In this document: piece by piece, positions 1 through 8,736 of the stretch
How the letters are laid out: every line of letters begins with the position of its first letter
How positions within the stretch are numbered: position 1 is the first letter of the stretch
Source: Acidobacteriota bacterium
Lineage (GTDB): Bacteria > Acidobacteriota > Vicinamibacteria > Vicinamibacterales > CAVVIG01
NCBI GenBank assembly: GCA_018268955.1
Contig: JAFDVO010000031.1
Span: 1-35,769 of the forward strand
Direction: 5' to 3'
Length of the DNA: 35,769 nucleotides
Notes under the pieces: model-generated
Told to the model about the DNA's origin: nothing
Database searches by the model: none
What the model saw: only the letters and a program-made list of their open reading frames with translations
Made by a program: the position numbers and the translations under genes

Positions 1-22
1 CACCGACGGCCCTTTCATAGAT

Positions 23-38
23 GCGTTTCTGCATTGTG
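23..38. repeat. Two-unit octamer repeat
   Basis: Two consecutive 8-bp words, GCGTTTCT and GCATTGTG, match the octamer family seen in longer arrays at 1767-1806 and 7942-8138. The rest of positions 1-140 shows no convincing gene; it is the leader or promoter region of the cytochrome gene, and I cannot point to a good -35/-10 pair. Confidence 0.45.
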
Positions 39-145
39 CGGTTCCTGTAGTCGCCCTTCCCTATCCCGATTTGGATACGGCAGAGCCGGCGTCGTTGCAG
101 TAGTATTCCTGCTGCGATAGGTGCGCCGTGCCTGGTGCGCGTCGT

Positions 146-181
146 CGTACGGAGCAGAGTGCTCGTCACTCTGCTCGTACG
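146..181 (+). promoter_or_regulatory. Strong hairpin in the 5' leader of the cytochrome c gene
   Basis: The left arm (146-161) and right arm (167-181) pair over 15 bp with a single bulged base around a 5-nt loop (162-166). The hairpin lies about 9 nt upstream of the AAGGAG ribosome binding site (190-195) of the gene starting at 203. No T-run follows, so it is not an ordinary intrinsic terminator. It could stabilise the mRNA, affect translation, or act as a DNA operator; the sequence does not decide between these. Confidence 0.6.
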
Positions 182-202
182 GCATTCCGAAAGGAGACGT
201 GC

Positions 203-1609
203 ATGTTCGGCTCGAAGTTGCATCTGGGCGCTGGAATCCTCGCCCTCGGGGCGTCGTTCGCCCTTCCCTCCGCTGCCGCCGCGCAGCAGGCCCGTCAGGT
301 CACATTCAGCAAGGACGTCGCCCCCATCTTCCAGGCGAAGTGCCAGTCGTGCCACGAGCCAGGCTCGATCGGCCCGATGTCGCTCGTCACGTACCAGGAC
401 GCGCGGCCGTGGGCCCGGTCCATCAAGCAGCGCGTCGAATCACGCCAGATGCCCCCGTGGCACATCGACCGCAGCGTCGGCGTGAAGAAGTTCAAGAACG
501 ACATGTCGCTCACCGACGAGCAGGTGGCGACGGTGGTGGCCTGGGTCGACGGTGGCGCCCTCGAGGGGAATCCCGCCGACTTCAAGGCAAAGCCGGTGGC
601 CACCGACCTGTTCTGGATGGGCGAACGCGACGGCTACGGCCCGCCGGACATCGTCATCAAGGCGCCGGAGCAGACGATGCCTGCGGTGCACCAGGATGAG
701 TGGTGGCGCCCGGTCAACGACATCCCGGTCACCGAGCCGCGGTGGGTGCGCATGGTCGAGATCCGGCCCAGCAACGTGCAGTCGCGCAAGATCCTCCACC
801 ACTCGATCGCGTATCACATCCTCAACCCCGACAACGCAGGCGCCGTGAACACCGGCGTGTCGACCGGCGGCTTCGCGCTGGGCGCCGACGCGGTGAACAC
901 GGTGACGATGCGTCCGCAGCTGATGGAGTGGGCGATCGGCAAAGGGTACGACCGGTACCTCGAAGGCACCGGCAAGCTGATTATGCCGGGCGAGAAGATC
1001 TCCTGGGACCAGCACATCCACGCCGCTGGCGAGGCGATCACCGGCGGATCCGAACTGGGGCTCTGGCTCTATCCGAAAGGCCAGGAGCCGACGAAGCGCA
1101 GCTACCTGACCTTCTTCAGCGGCCTGAAGGCCGGCGCGGCGGGGCTCGACATTCCGCCGAACTCCATCGCGGAGAGCGAAGGGTTCAACATCCTGCGCGA
1201 GAACACGATCATGACCAACTTCCAGCCGCACTTCCACCTGCGCGGCAAGGCGATGCTGGTCGAGGCGATCTTCCCTGACGGACGCACGCAGACGGTGAGC
1301 TACGTCAAGGACTTCAACTTCAACTGGATGACGAACTACATCTACGCCGACGATGCGGCGCCGGTGTTCCCGAAGGGGACGATCATCCACGTGGTCGCGT
1401 GGTACGACAACACCAAGGCGAACAAGAGCAACCCCGATCCCGAGCAGTGGGTCGGCTGGGGCGACCGCACGGTCGACGAGATGTGCCACGCGTGGATCAA
1501 CGTGGTCTACCTCACCGACGAGGAATACAAGGAACGGGTCGCGAAGTACGGTGAGGGCGTGACCAACGGCATCAAGCCGCAGTCACGCACGCAGCAGCAA
1601 CAGCAGTAG
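203..1609 (+). CDS. Secreted cytochrome c / copper type II monooxygenase-like protein
   Basis: 468 aa. An upstream in-frame ATG (128) exists, but the start at 203 has AAGGAG 7 nt upstream and opens a clear signal peptide (residues 1-27, cut near AAAAQQ), so the protein is exported. A single c-type haem site, CQSCH, is at 47-51 in a region resembling cytochrome c domains. The rest carries potential copper ligands ordered as in the PHM/DBM monooxygenases: HH at 199-200, HIH at 271-273, HFH at 343-345, and Met427 in DEMC. In peptidylglycine monooxygenase the set is HH, H, HxH, M with similar intervals and the Met also in a xEMC motif. A periplasmic redox enzyme fed electrons through its own haem is the inference; the substrate is unknown. 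It stands alone, followed by a convergent gene. The C terminus ends in a Gln run. Confidence 0.8.
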   Translation: MFGSKLHLGAGILALGASFALPSAAAAQQARQVTFSKDVAPIFQAKCQSCHEPGSIGPMSLVTYQDARPWARSIKQRVESRQMPPWHIDRSVGVKKFKNDMSLTDEQVATVVAWVDGGALEGNPADFKAKPVATDLFWMGERDGYGPPDIVIKAPEQTMPAVHQDEWWRPVNDIPVTEPRWVRMVEIRPSNVQSRKILHHSIAYHILNPDNAGAVNTGVSTGGFALGADAVNTVTMRPQLMEWAIGKGYDRYLEGTGKLIMPGEKISWDQHIHAAGEAITGGSELGLWLYPKGQEPTKRSYLTFFSGLKAGAAGLDIPPNSIAESEGFNILRENTIMTNFQPHFHLRGKAMLVEAIFPDGRTQTVSYVKDFNFNWMTNYIYADDAAPVFPKGTIIHVVAWYDNTKANKSNPDPEQWVGWGDRTVDEMCHAWINVVYLTDEEYKERVAKYGEGVTNGIKPQSRTQQQQQ

Positions 1610-1626
1610 CCGAGTAGGGACAACGC

Positions 1627-1701
1627 GGGAACGCGAACGCGGGAACGCTACAACGCACAGGTCGCGCGCACCGGAGACCAACGGTCCCCCTGGCGTGCGC
1701 G
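1627..1701. terminator. Repeat words and imperfect hairpin between convergent genes
   Basis: Positions 1627-1648 hold GGGAACGC, GAACGC, GGGAACGC. After these, 1665-1701 folds into an imperfect hairpin: CGCGCA (1665-1670) pairs with TGCGCG (1696-1701), with further pairing of GACC to GGTC inside. It sits between the + strand cytochrome gene and the - strand cupin gene, where a bidirectional terminator is expected. No T-run is present, so the role is inferred. Confidence 0.35.
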
Positions 1702-1766
1702 TTCCGTACGTTGGGCGTTCTCGCGTTTCGTGTTCCGACGATTCGTTGAACTGCGTTTTTGCCCTT

Positions 1767-1806
1767 CAGCGTTTCTGCGTTTCAGCGTTTCAGCGTTTCT
1801 GCGTTT
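1767..1806. repeat. Octamer tandem array (5 units)
   Basis: Five perfect 8-bp units: CAGCGTTT, CTGCGTTT, CAGCGTTT, CAGCGTTT, CTGCGTTT. The array ends just before the stop codon of the convergent cupin gene (1810). The GCGTTTCTGC core is shared with arrays at 23-38 and 8091-8138. Confidence 0.85.
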
Positions 1807-1809
1807 GCC

Positions 1810-2427
1810 CTACCGCCCCTCCACCTCCACCAGTTCGAGCGGCTGCGCTCCTGCGCTGAGCGGTGACGCGGCTTCGCCAGCCGGGTGCCACTTCCACACG
1901 CCGGGCCCTTCCCCGCCAAGCACAATCACACTGACGTAGCCGTTGGCGTGCTGGTGTTCCGGCAGTGATTCGCCCGCACTGAGCTTGACGCGGGTGATGC
2001 GCACGCGCGCGTTTGACAGCACCGGCAGGTGGTCGTCCTGCGCCGGTTCACCGAAGGCGACGCCGCGGTCCGCGCCGCGCAGCTCCACCGCAATGAACCG
2101 CATGGGTGCCGTGTTGGGATTGGTGATGACGTGCGAGTACCCGCCGCGCGAGTAGCCGGCAAACCCGATGCGCGCCTGCGCCCGCGCGTCGTCTCCGCCA
2201 GGCAGGATCGTCACCGACACGTTGTCGTAGGTGTGCGTGTGCCGCTGCGAAACGTAGAGTGGCGGAAGGAGGACGTCGAGCACACGAACGAAGTCGTTCG
2301 TGAACACCAGGTGGTGCCGCGGCTCCTGCTCGATTGGCACCGCCGCAGGATCCGCAGCCGTCGGTTGCTGGGCACGTGCCGATGCGGCACAGATGAAGAC
2401 GAGCAGAAGAACGAGAACGGCAGGCAC
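1810..2427 (-). CDS. Secreted double-cupin protein
   Basis: About 205 aa from GTG at 2427. A longer reading from GTG at 2505 would run through a stem-loop (2451-2517), so it is disfavoured. However, the shorter form has no positive residue before its hydrophobic stretch, so the start is uncertain. After a signal-like segment (VLVLLLVF, cut near ARAQQ) come two similar motifs, HTHTYDNVSVTILPGG and HQHANGYVSVIVLGG. Each has the HxH...V.V..LGG pattern of a cupin half, which suggests a small two-cupin beta-barrel exported to the periplasm, possibly metal-binding. The substrate cannot be inferred. It is the last gene after icd and mdh on this strand, separated from mdh by the stem-loop, so it may be transcribed separately. 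Confidence 0.65.
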   Translation of the reverse strand: MPAVLVLLLVFICAASARAQQPTAADPAAVPIEQEPRHHLVFTNDFVRVLDVLLPPLYVSQRHTHTYDNVSVTILPGGDDARAQARIGFAGYSRGGYSHVITNPNTAPMRFIAVELRGADRGVAFGEPAQDDHLPVLSNARVRITRVKLSAGESLPEHQHANGYVSVIVLGGEGPGVWKWHPAGEAASPLSAGAQPLELVEVEGR

Positions 2428-2450
2428 GTTGGAAGGCGGAGGCTGCGGAT

Positions 2451-2517
2451 GGAGGTTGGAGGACGGGCCGTAGGGGCCGGTTTGCGACCTGCCCCTAATC
2501 TCCACCCTCCAACCTCC
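2451..2517. terminator. Long stem-loop after mdh
   Basis: GGAGGTTGGAGG (2451-2462) is the exact reverse complement of CCTCCAACCTCC (2506-2517), and inside it TAGGGGC (2471-2477) pairs with GCCCCTA (2491-2497). It begins 5 nt after the mdh stop on the - strand. It probably ends or weakens mdh transcription, although there is no T-run. The arms also form a 7-bp-period purine-rich repeat like other spacers here. Confidence 0.5.
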
Positions 2518-2522
2518 GCCCT

Positions 2523-3449
2523 CTAGACCCCGATGACGTCGGTGAGTTCCTTCACCGCGCCGGCGGACTTCTTCAGCGCCGCCTCTTCCTCGGCGGTCAG
2601 CTTGATCTCGATGATCTGCTCCACCCCGCGGGCGCCGAGCTTCACCGGCACGCCGACGAACAGGTCCTTGATGCCGTACTCACCCTGCAGGAACACCGAG
2701 CATGGCTGGATGGTCTTCGTGTCCTTGAGGATCGCCTCGACCATGTCCGCGGCCGCCGCACCCGGCGCGTACCAGGCGCTCGTGCCCACCAGCTTCGTGA
2801 TCTCGGCGCCGCCGTTGGCCGTCCGCTCGCAGATCGCCTTGATGCGGTCGGCCGGGAGCAGCTCGGTGATCGGGATGCCGGCCACCGTCGAGTACCGCGG
2901 CAGCGGCACCATCGTGTCGCCGTGGCCGCCGAGGACGAACGCGTGCACGTTGTCCACCGAGACGTTCAGTTCCATCGCGATGAACGTGCGCATGCGCGCC
3001 GAGTCCAGCACGCCGGCCATGCCGATCACGCGCTCACGCGGGAAGCCGCTCAGGCGATACACCGCCTGGCACATCGCATCCAGCGGGTTCGCCACGGGGA
3101 CGATGATGGCGTTCGGCGAGTACTTGATGACCTCCGCCGTGACCGCCTTCATGATGTTGAAGTTGACGTTCAGCAGGTCGTCGCGGCTCATGCCCGGCTT
3201 GCGCGGCACGCCCGACGTGATGACGACGACGTCCGAGTTCGCCGTCTGCGAGTAATCGGACCCGCCGATCACGCGGCTATCCGACCCGATGATCGGGCAT
3301 GCCTCGAGGATGTCGAGCGCCACGCCCGCCGCCTTCTGGTCGGCGATGTCGACGATGACGACGTCGGCGAGTTCCTTCTCTGCAATCGAACGGGCCACGG
3401 TCGCGCCAACATTGCCGGCGCCGCCCACCACGGTGACTTTGCGATTCAT
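2523..3449 (-). CDS. mdh: Malate dehydrogenase
   Basis: 308 aa, the usual length for LDH-like malate dehydrogenases. It interconverts malate and oxaloacetate with NAD in the TCA cycle in the cytoplasm. The start at 3449 is chosen over a longer reading because AAGGAG lies 7 nt upstream and the protein then begins directly at the Rossmann strand ([11 protein letters not shown], 5-15). Asp34 in IVDI is the expected NAD ribose ligand. Substrate residues are visible: Arg83 and Arg89 in [11 protein letters not shown] (an Arg here marks malate rather than lactate specificity), Asn121 in VANP, Arg152, and catalytic His176 in [10 protein letters not shown]. It lies 118 bp downstream of icd on the same strand, so two adjacent TCA-cycle enzymes are probably co-expressed. 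Confidence 0.96.
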   Translation of the reverse strand: MNRKVTVVGGAGNVGATVARSIAEKELADVVIVDIADQKAAGVALDILEACPIIGSDSRVIGGSDYSQTANSDVVVITSGVPRKPGMSRDDLLNVNFNIMKAVTAEVIKYSPNAIIVPVANPLDAMCQAVYRLSGFPRERVIGMAGVLDSARMRTFIAMELNVSVDNVHAFVLGGHGDTMVPLPRYSTVAGIPITELLPADRIKAICERTANGGAEITKLVGTSAWYAPGAAAADMVEAILKDTKTIQPCSVFLQGEYGIKDLFVGVPVKLGARGVEQIIEIKLTAEEEAALKKSAGAVKELTDVIGV

Positions 3450-3477
3450 TTCTCTGCTCCTTGCCCTGGGGCCGACG

Positions 3478-3567
3478 CGGCCTGGAGCCTGAAGCCGGGA
3501 GTCAGGAGCCTGCACGAGGCGGCTTCGGACTCCGGGCTCAGGGCTTCGGGCCCGGTCGGCTTCGGGC
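3478..3567. repeat. GGAGCCT/GGCTTCG heptamer-like spacer between icd and mdh
   Basis: The whole 118-bp spacer is made of degenerate words such as GGAGCCT, GAAGCCG, GGAGTCA and then GGCTTCG, GGCTCAG, GGCTTCG. The second half is roughly the reverse complement of the first, so it can also fold on itself. The same words recur at 6842-6945. No promoter is evident. Confidence 0.6.
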
Positions 3568-4899
<1,332 letters not shown>

Positions 4900-4919
4900 A
4901 GGCGGAGCTCAAGACGTCT

Positions 4920-4970
4920 CAGATTGCAGATTGCAGATTTTCAGATTGCAGATTTCAGATTGCAGATTTT
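4920..4970. repeat. CAGATTG heptamer array (7 units)
   Basis: Seven consecutive units, CAGATTG or CAGATTT with occasional one-base slips, lie just upstream of the icd start on the opposite side of the icd-serA divergent spacer. It is AT-rich compared with everything around it. A GTCAGAT version of the motif recurs at 25886-25914 upstream of accB. Confidence 0.85.
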
Positions 4971-5156
4971 AGAAGTGCTGTTTAGGTCAGGTCCCCGGCG
5001 CCCGTTACAGAATTCACACAGCACCTGTGCAAAAGTCTGTGGAAAAGGGGACGATTTCCCCCTGCAGGCCGCATCAATCCGAACGTTTTAGCGAATTGCA
5101 CCACGGCAGGGCAGGCACATCACGCCGGACGCACCAACCGGACAAAACCTCCGGAT

Positions 5157-5162
5157 TATACT
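5157..5162 (+). promoter_or_regulatory. Possible -10 box for serA
   Basis: TATACT lies 78 bp upstream of the serA start in an otherwise GC-rich spacer and fits a sigma-70 -10 hexamer. No matching -35 stands at 16-18 bp, so this is a weak call. Apart from the CAGATTG array and this box I see nothing definite in 4900-5239. Confidence 0.3.
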
Positions 5163-5239
5163 GTAGGGACAGAACCGCGGACGACCTGTCATCGTCGTCG
5201 ACCCGACCTGACAACGCTCGCTCAACCAACGGCCAACCA

Positions 5240-6832
5240 ATGAAAATTGTAGTTTCCGACGATCTGCCGGAATCCGCCCTCGACATCCTGCGCGCAGAAG
5301 GATGGGAGGTCGACGCACGTTCCGGCCGCAAGCCTGAAGACCTGGCGAAGGATCTTGCCGACGCCGACGCCCTCATCGTTCGCAGCGCCACCAAGGTCAC
5401 GAAGGACCTCCTCGCCGCGGCCCCGAAGCTGCGGATCATCGGCCGCGCCGGGAGCGGCGTGGACAACATCGACATGCCGGCCGCCAGCGGCAAGGGCATC
5501 CTCGTCGTGAACGCGCCCGGTGCGAACAGCATCGCCGTCGCCGAGCAGGCGCTCGCGCTGATGCTCTCGCTCGCGCGCTCGGTCCCCGCCGCCGATCAGG
5601 CGATGAAGGCCGGCAAGTGGGAGAAGAAGAAGTTCATGGGCACCGAGCTCCGCAACAAGGTGCTCGGCGTCGCGGGCCTCGGCCGCATCGGCCAGGAGGT
5701 CGCGATCCGCGCGAAGTCGTTCGGCATGACGATCGTCGCGTACGACCCGTTCATCTCGGCCGAGGTCGCCGCCGCGCTCGGCGTCGAGCTGACGTCGCTC
5801 GACGAGCTCTGCGCCACGGCGGACTACCTCACGCTCCACATGCCGTCGACGCCCGAGACGAAGGGGCTCTTCAACGACGAGCGCTTCGCCAAGTGCAAGA
5901 AGGGCATCCGCATCATCAACACCGCGCGTGGCGACCTGATCGATGAAGCGGCGCTGGTCCGCGCCATCGAAGCAGGGATCGTCGGGGGCGCCGGCCTCGA
6001 CGTGTTCCAGAAGGAACCGCCGGTCGAGTGGACGCTGCCGCAGCTCGCGAAGGTCGTCGCGACCCCGCACCTCGCCGCCTCGACGGAGGAAGCGCAGGAG
6101 CAGGTCGGCCTCGACACGGCTGGCGCCGTGCGCGACTACCTCGCCAAGGGTGCCGTCCGCAACGCGGTGAACTTCCCCGCCTCGGTGCCGGCCGACGAAC
6201 TGCAGCGCCTGCAGCCCTGGCTGAAGCTCGCTGACGGCCTTGCCGCCGTGGCATCGCAGATGGGACCGGCCCGTGTCGATCAGCTTGCGCTCCGCTACTA
6301 CGGCGCGCTTGCCGACAGCCCCGCGTCCCAGCTCCTCGCCTCGAGCGCTGCGGCCGGCCTGCTCCGCCCGATCCTGTCGGGTGGTGTGTCGGTGGTGAAC
6401 GCGCGTGCGGCTGCCAAGGAGCGGGCCATCGAGATCACCGAGACGAAGAGCACGCGCCCGCGCGACTACGCGAGCCTCGTGTCGCTCAAGCTCCACACGA
6501 GCGACGGCGAGCGCTGGGTCGAGGGCACCGTGTTCGAGCCGAACACCCCGCGCCTCGTGTCGGTCCGCGGCATCAACGTGGACGCGCCGCTCACCGGCTC
6601 GCTGCTGATCATCTCGAACGACGACCAGCCGGGCGTCATCGGCGAGGTCGGGACGATCCTCGGCAAGCACGGCGTGAACATCGCCAACTTCGCGCTCGGC
6701 CGCAACGAGACCGGCGCAGTCGGCATCGTCAACGTCGACGAGACGCAGACGCAGGCCAACGCCCTCGCCGCCGCGGTCGACGAGATCCGCAAGATCGGCG
6801 CGGTCCGCGACGCGTGGCTTGTGCGGCTCTGA
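5240..6832 (+). CDS. serA: D-3-phosphoglycerate dehydrogenase
   Basis: 530 aa, the long form of the enzyme (Mycobacterium/Bacillus type). It oxidises 3-phosphoglycerate, the committed step of serine synthesis. ATG at 5240 (MKIVVSDDLP) is chosen because family members start there; the open frame upstream is low-quality sequence. Domains in order: substrate/regulatory N-terminal part, NAD-binding fold with GLGRIGQEVA near 145, the RGDLIDEAALVRAIEAG signature, catalytic His277 in HLAAST, an intervening domain (about 315-450), and a C-terminal ACT domain beginning LLIISNDDQPGVIGEVG. The ACT domain commonly binds serine for feedback control. It is monocistronic, diverging from icd and converging on the lipid kinase gene. 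Confidence 0.96.
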   Translation: MKIVVSDDLPESALDILRAEGWEVDARSGRKPEDLAKDLADADALIVRSATKVTKDLLAAAPKLRIIGRAGSGVDNIDMPAASGKGILVVNAPGANSIAVAEQALALMLSLARSVPAADQAMKAGKWEKKKFMGTELRNKVLGVAGLGRIGQEVAIRAKSFGMTIVAYDPFISAEVAAALGVELTSLDELCATADYLTLHMPSTPETKGLFNDERFAKCKKGIRIINTARGDLIDEAALVRAIEAGIVGGAGLDVFQKEPPVEWTLPQLAKVVATPHLAASTEEAQEQVGLDTAGAVRDYLAKGAVRNAVNFPASVPADELQRLQPWLKLADGLAAVASQMGPARVDQLALRYYGALADSPASQLLASSAAAGLLRPILSGGVSVVNARAAAKERAIEITETKSTRPRDYASLVSLKLHTSDGERWVEGTVFEPNTPRLVSVRGINVDAPLTGSLLIISNDDQPGVIGEVGTILGKHGVNIANFALGRNETGAVGIVNVDETQTQANALAAAVDEIRKIGAVRDAWLVRL

Positions 6833-6841
6833 TTAAAGCCT

Positions 6842-6945
6842 GAAGGCGTTGGGCTCTGGGCTTTCGGCTCTGGGCAACGTCGGCTCCGGGACACGAACCC
6901 GAAGCCGACCGTCCCCGGAGCCTGAAGCCCGGAGCCTGGAGCCTC
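6842..6945. terminator. Hairpin and GGAGCCT-type repeats after serA
   Basis: GGCTCCGGGAC (6882-6892) pairs with GTCCCCGGAGCC (6911-6922) with one bulge, giving a strong stem about 50 bp after the serA stop. The surrounding words GGGCTCT, GGGCTTT, CGGCTCT and then GGAGCCT, GAAGCCC, GGAGCCT, GGAGCCT form 7-bp-period arrays of opposite sense. A terminator role between convergent genes is likely but there is no T-run. Confidence 0.5.
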
Positions 6946-6981
6946 TCTCCCGTTCGCGCTATGCGCAGCGACCGGCTTCAC

Positions 6982-7046
6982 TTCTGACTTCTGACTTCTG
7001 ACTTCTGAATTCTCACTTCTAACGTCTAACGTCTAACGTCTTACGT
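6982..7046. repeat. Graded TTCTGAC heptamer array (about 9 units)
   Basis: Strict 7-bp period: TTCTGAC three times, then TTCTGAA, TTCTCAC, TTCTAAC, GTCTAAC, GTCTAAC, GTCTTAC and a partial unit that runs into the end of the next gene (7041). The unit changes stepwise along the array. Confidence 0.9.
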
Positions 7047-7922
7047 CCCCGAAGGCGCCGCAACCAGCAGCGCTCCCGGCTTCACGCGCGCGTCGAGTCG
7101 ACAGCCTCCGGATCGCGGCTCGCCGTCGACGTGATACGCCATCGGTCTGTCGCTCTCGATCACCGTCTCGGTGACCTGCCGGATCGTCACGCCCCTGGCC
7201 CGCTCGACCGTGCCCGTGACGAGCCGCGGCAGGTTGAGGATCGTTCCCACCCGCGAGCGCTCCTCGAACACCACGAGGTCCAGCACGCCGTCATCAACAC
7301 GCGCGCCCGGCGCAATGCGCATCCCGTTGCCGAACTGCGCGGAGTTCGCGAGCGTGATGAGGAACACCTCGCGTGACGGGCCACCACCCACCCGATACGT
7401 GGCTGCTCGATACGTGAGCAGTTCGCGCGCGGTAATGCGGGCGTAGGTGCCGAACCCACGACGTCGGCTGGCTGCGCGGTCGAACGACGCCGCGACCTGT
7501 GCATCGAAGCCGATGCCAGCGATGCTGAAGAACCACCGCCCATCCAGTTGCCCGGCATCGATGCGCCGCGGCTCCGCACGGAGCGCAACCTCCAGCGCCG
7601 CCTGCGCCTCGCGTGGAATACCCAGCTCCCGCGCCAGGCCGTTGCCGGATCCCGACGGAATCAACCCAAGCACCGTCTCCGTGCCGGCGAGCGCAGACGC
7701 CACCTCGTTCATCGTGCCGTCCCCGCCCCACGAGACGACGCGCCGTTCTCCTCGACTCACGGCGTCCGCGGCCAGCTCCGTCGCATGCCCACGACGCTCC
7801 GTCACGATCACGGCTCCTTCCTCGCCGTGCGCCCGCAGCGCCACACGCGCCTGCTCCACGCGCGCGCGAACCACCGACGCCGTGGCGCCACCAGAGACCG
7901 GGTTGATGAGGATGGAGGTCAC
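7041..7922 (-). CDS. Diacylglycerol/lipid kinase family protein
   Basis: 293 aa from GTG at 7922 (reading MTSILINPVSGG), the canonical beginning of the DAGK catalytic family. A longer reading would be encoded by octamer repeats. The nucleotide-binding signature GGDGTMNEVASAL is near residues 67-79 and is followed by PSGSGNGLARELGIP. The C-terminal half is the beta-rich lid with AGIGFDAQV and VDDGVLDLVVF. Members phosphorylate diacylglycerol, sphingoid bases or undecaprenol, or act as YegS/BmrU-like lipid kinases, so the substrate is not settled. No strong ribosome binding site is seen. It is separated from the upstream gspC-like gene by a 249-bp repeat-filled spacer. Confidence 0.85.
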   Translation of the reverse strand: MTSILINPVSGGATASVVRARVEQARVALRAHGEEGAVIVTERRGHATELAADAVSRGERRVVSWGGDGTMNEVASALAGTETVLGLIPSGSGNGLARELGIPREAQAALEVALRAEPRRIDAGQLDGRWFFSIAGIGFDAQVAASFDRAASRRRGFGTYARITARELLTYRAATYRVGGGPSREVFLITLANSAQFGNGMRIAPGARVDDGVLDLVVFEERSRVGTILNLPRLVTGTVERARGVTIRQVTETVIESDRPMAYHVDGEPRSGGCRLDARVKPGALLVAAPSGT

Positions 7923-7941
7923 GAGGGAGAACGACAGCAAT

Positions 7942-8138
7942 GCAGGAATGCAGGAATGCCGAAATGCAGCCGGCCGCGCTGAATCCGCGCGCTGCCGCAC
8001 CCGTGCATTGCTGCATTCTGGCATTTCTGCATTTCAGGGCGGCGGAGGGCGAGTAAGGTCAGGAAGGTTGGAACGTCAGGCCGCACCCGTGCATTGCAGC
8101 ATTAGGGCGTTTCTGCATTCTTGCATTTCTGCATTTCA
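7942..8138. repeat. Three octamer arrays in one spacer
   Basis: Array A (7942-7969) reads GCAGGAAT, GCAGGAAT, GCCGAAAT. Arrays B (8005-8036, 4 units) and C (8091-8138, 6 units) read GCATTGCT, GCATTCTG, GCATTTCT, GCATTTCA and variants. A is the reverse complement of B/C in sense. B and C share the same preceding CCGCACCCGT and end in the same GCATTTCAGGG, so one looks like a duplicate of the other. I see no gene in 7923-8171. Confidence 0.88.
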
Positions 8139-8171
8139 GGGTGCTGCCAGCCGCAGCGACCGGGCCCCTGC

Positions 8172-8699
8172 TCAGTGCAGCGCGATGGTCGTCGACGTGC
8201 CGGTGGTCAGGTCGATGATCTGCGTGGCGTCACCGGACACGGGGCCGACGCGGTAGCGATCGCGGATCGTGTCGCCCACTTTGACCAGGAACACATCGCC
8301 GAGCCCGGAGACGATCGCCGTGCGCACGACGCCGTCGGGCGTGACGTCCTCTGCGACCCCGATGAGGGAGAGGGATGGTGGCGGCGGCGCGGGCGCCTGC
8401 GTGGTGGCGGCCGCTTCGGCAACCGGCCGCGTGGCCAGGCTGCGGCTCACCGGCCTGCGGGTGCGCTCCTGGAAACGGAACAGATCGCGCGACCGGGTTG
8501 GCGCAATCGTCGGTGCGAGGCGCTCATGCAGGCGGCCGACTTCGGACTGCAGCGAGGCCATGGACATGTCGAGGGGAGAGACCCGCGCGGGTGGCAGCGG
8601 CACGGCCGGAGGACGAACGCCAGAGGTCGACGCCGACGCGAACCAGGTCGCGAGCGACAGCACCCACACGCCGAACCAGAGAATGCGGCGGACGTTCAT
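8172..8699 (-). CDS. Membrane-anchored GspC/PilP-like protein
   Basis: 175 aa from ATG at 8699. A short basic N terminus (MNVRR) is followed by one membrane segment (about 6-24), a Pro/Ala-rich linker (about 28-110), and a compact C-terminal domain (about 112-175) with SLIGVAEDVTPDG, IVSGLGDVFLVKVGDTI and YRVGPVSGDATQIIDL. This pattern of a TM, a linker and a small beta domain with a V(G)D..-V..-I.. repeat is that of the homology region of GspC (type II secretion inner-membrane protein) and PilP. It may couple a secretin to an inner-membrane machine. No other secretion gene is adjacent. It diverges from kdsB with only 37 bp between starts. Confidence 0.6.
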   Translation of the reverse strand: MNVRRILWFGVWVLSLATWFASASTSGVRPPAVPLPPARVSPLDMSMASLQSEVGRLHERLAPTIAPTRSRDLFRFQERTRRPVSRSLATRPVAEAAATTQAPAPPPPSLSLIGVAEDVTPDGVVRTAIVSGLGDVFLVKVGDTIRDRYRVGPVSGDATQIIDLTTGTSTTIALH

Positions 8700-8736
8700 G
8701 CGTCGACGCGGATCGTAGCACGACCGTCGGAGGGAC

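Noticed and set aside
440..1489. Long open frame on the - strand inside the cytochrome gene
   Set aside because: Shadow frame of high-GC coding DNA: Arg/His/Val-rich, no domains, opposite to a gene with clear haem and copper motifs.
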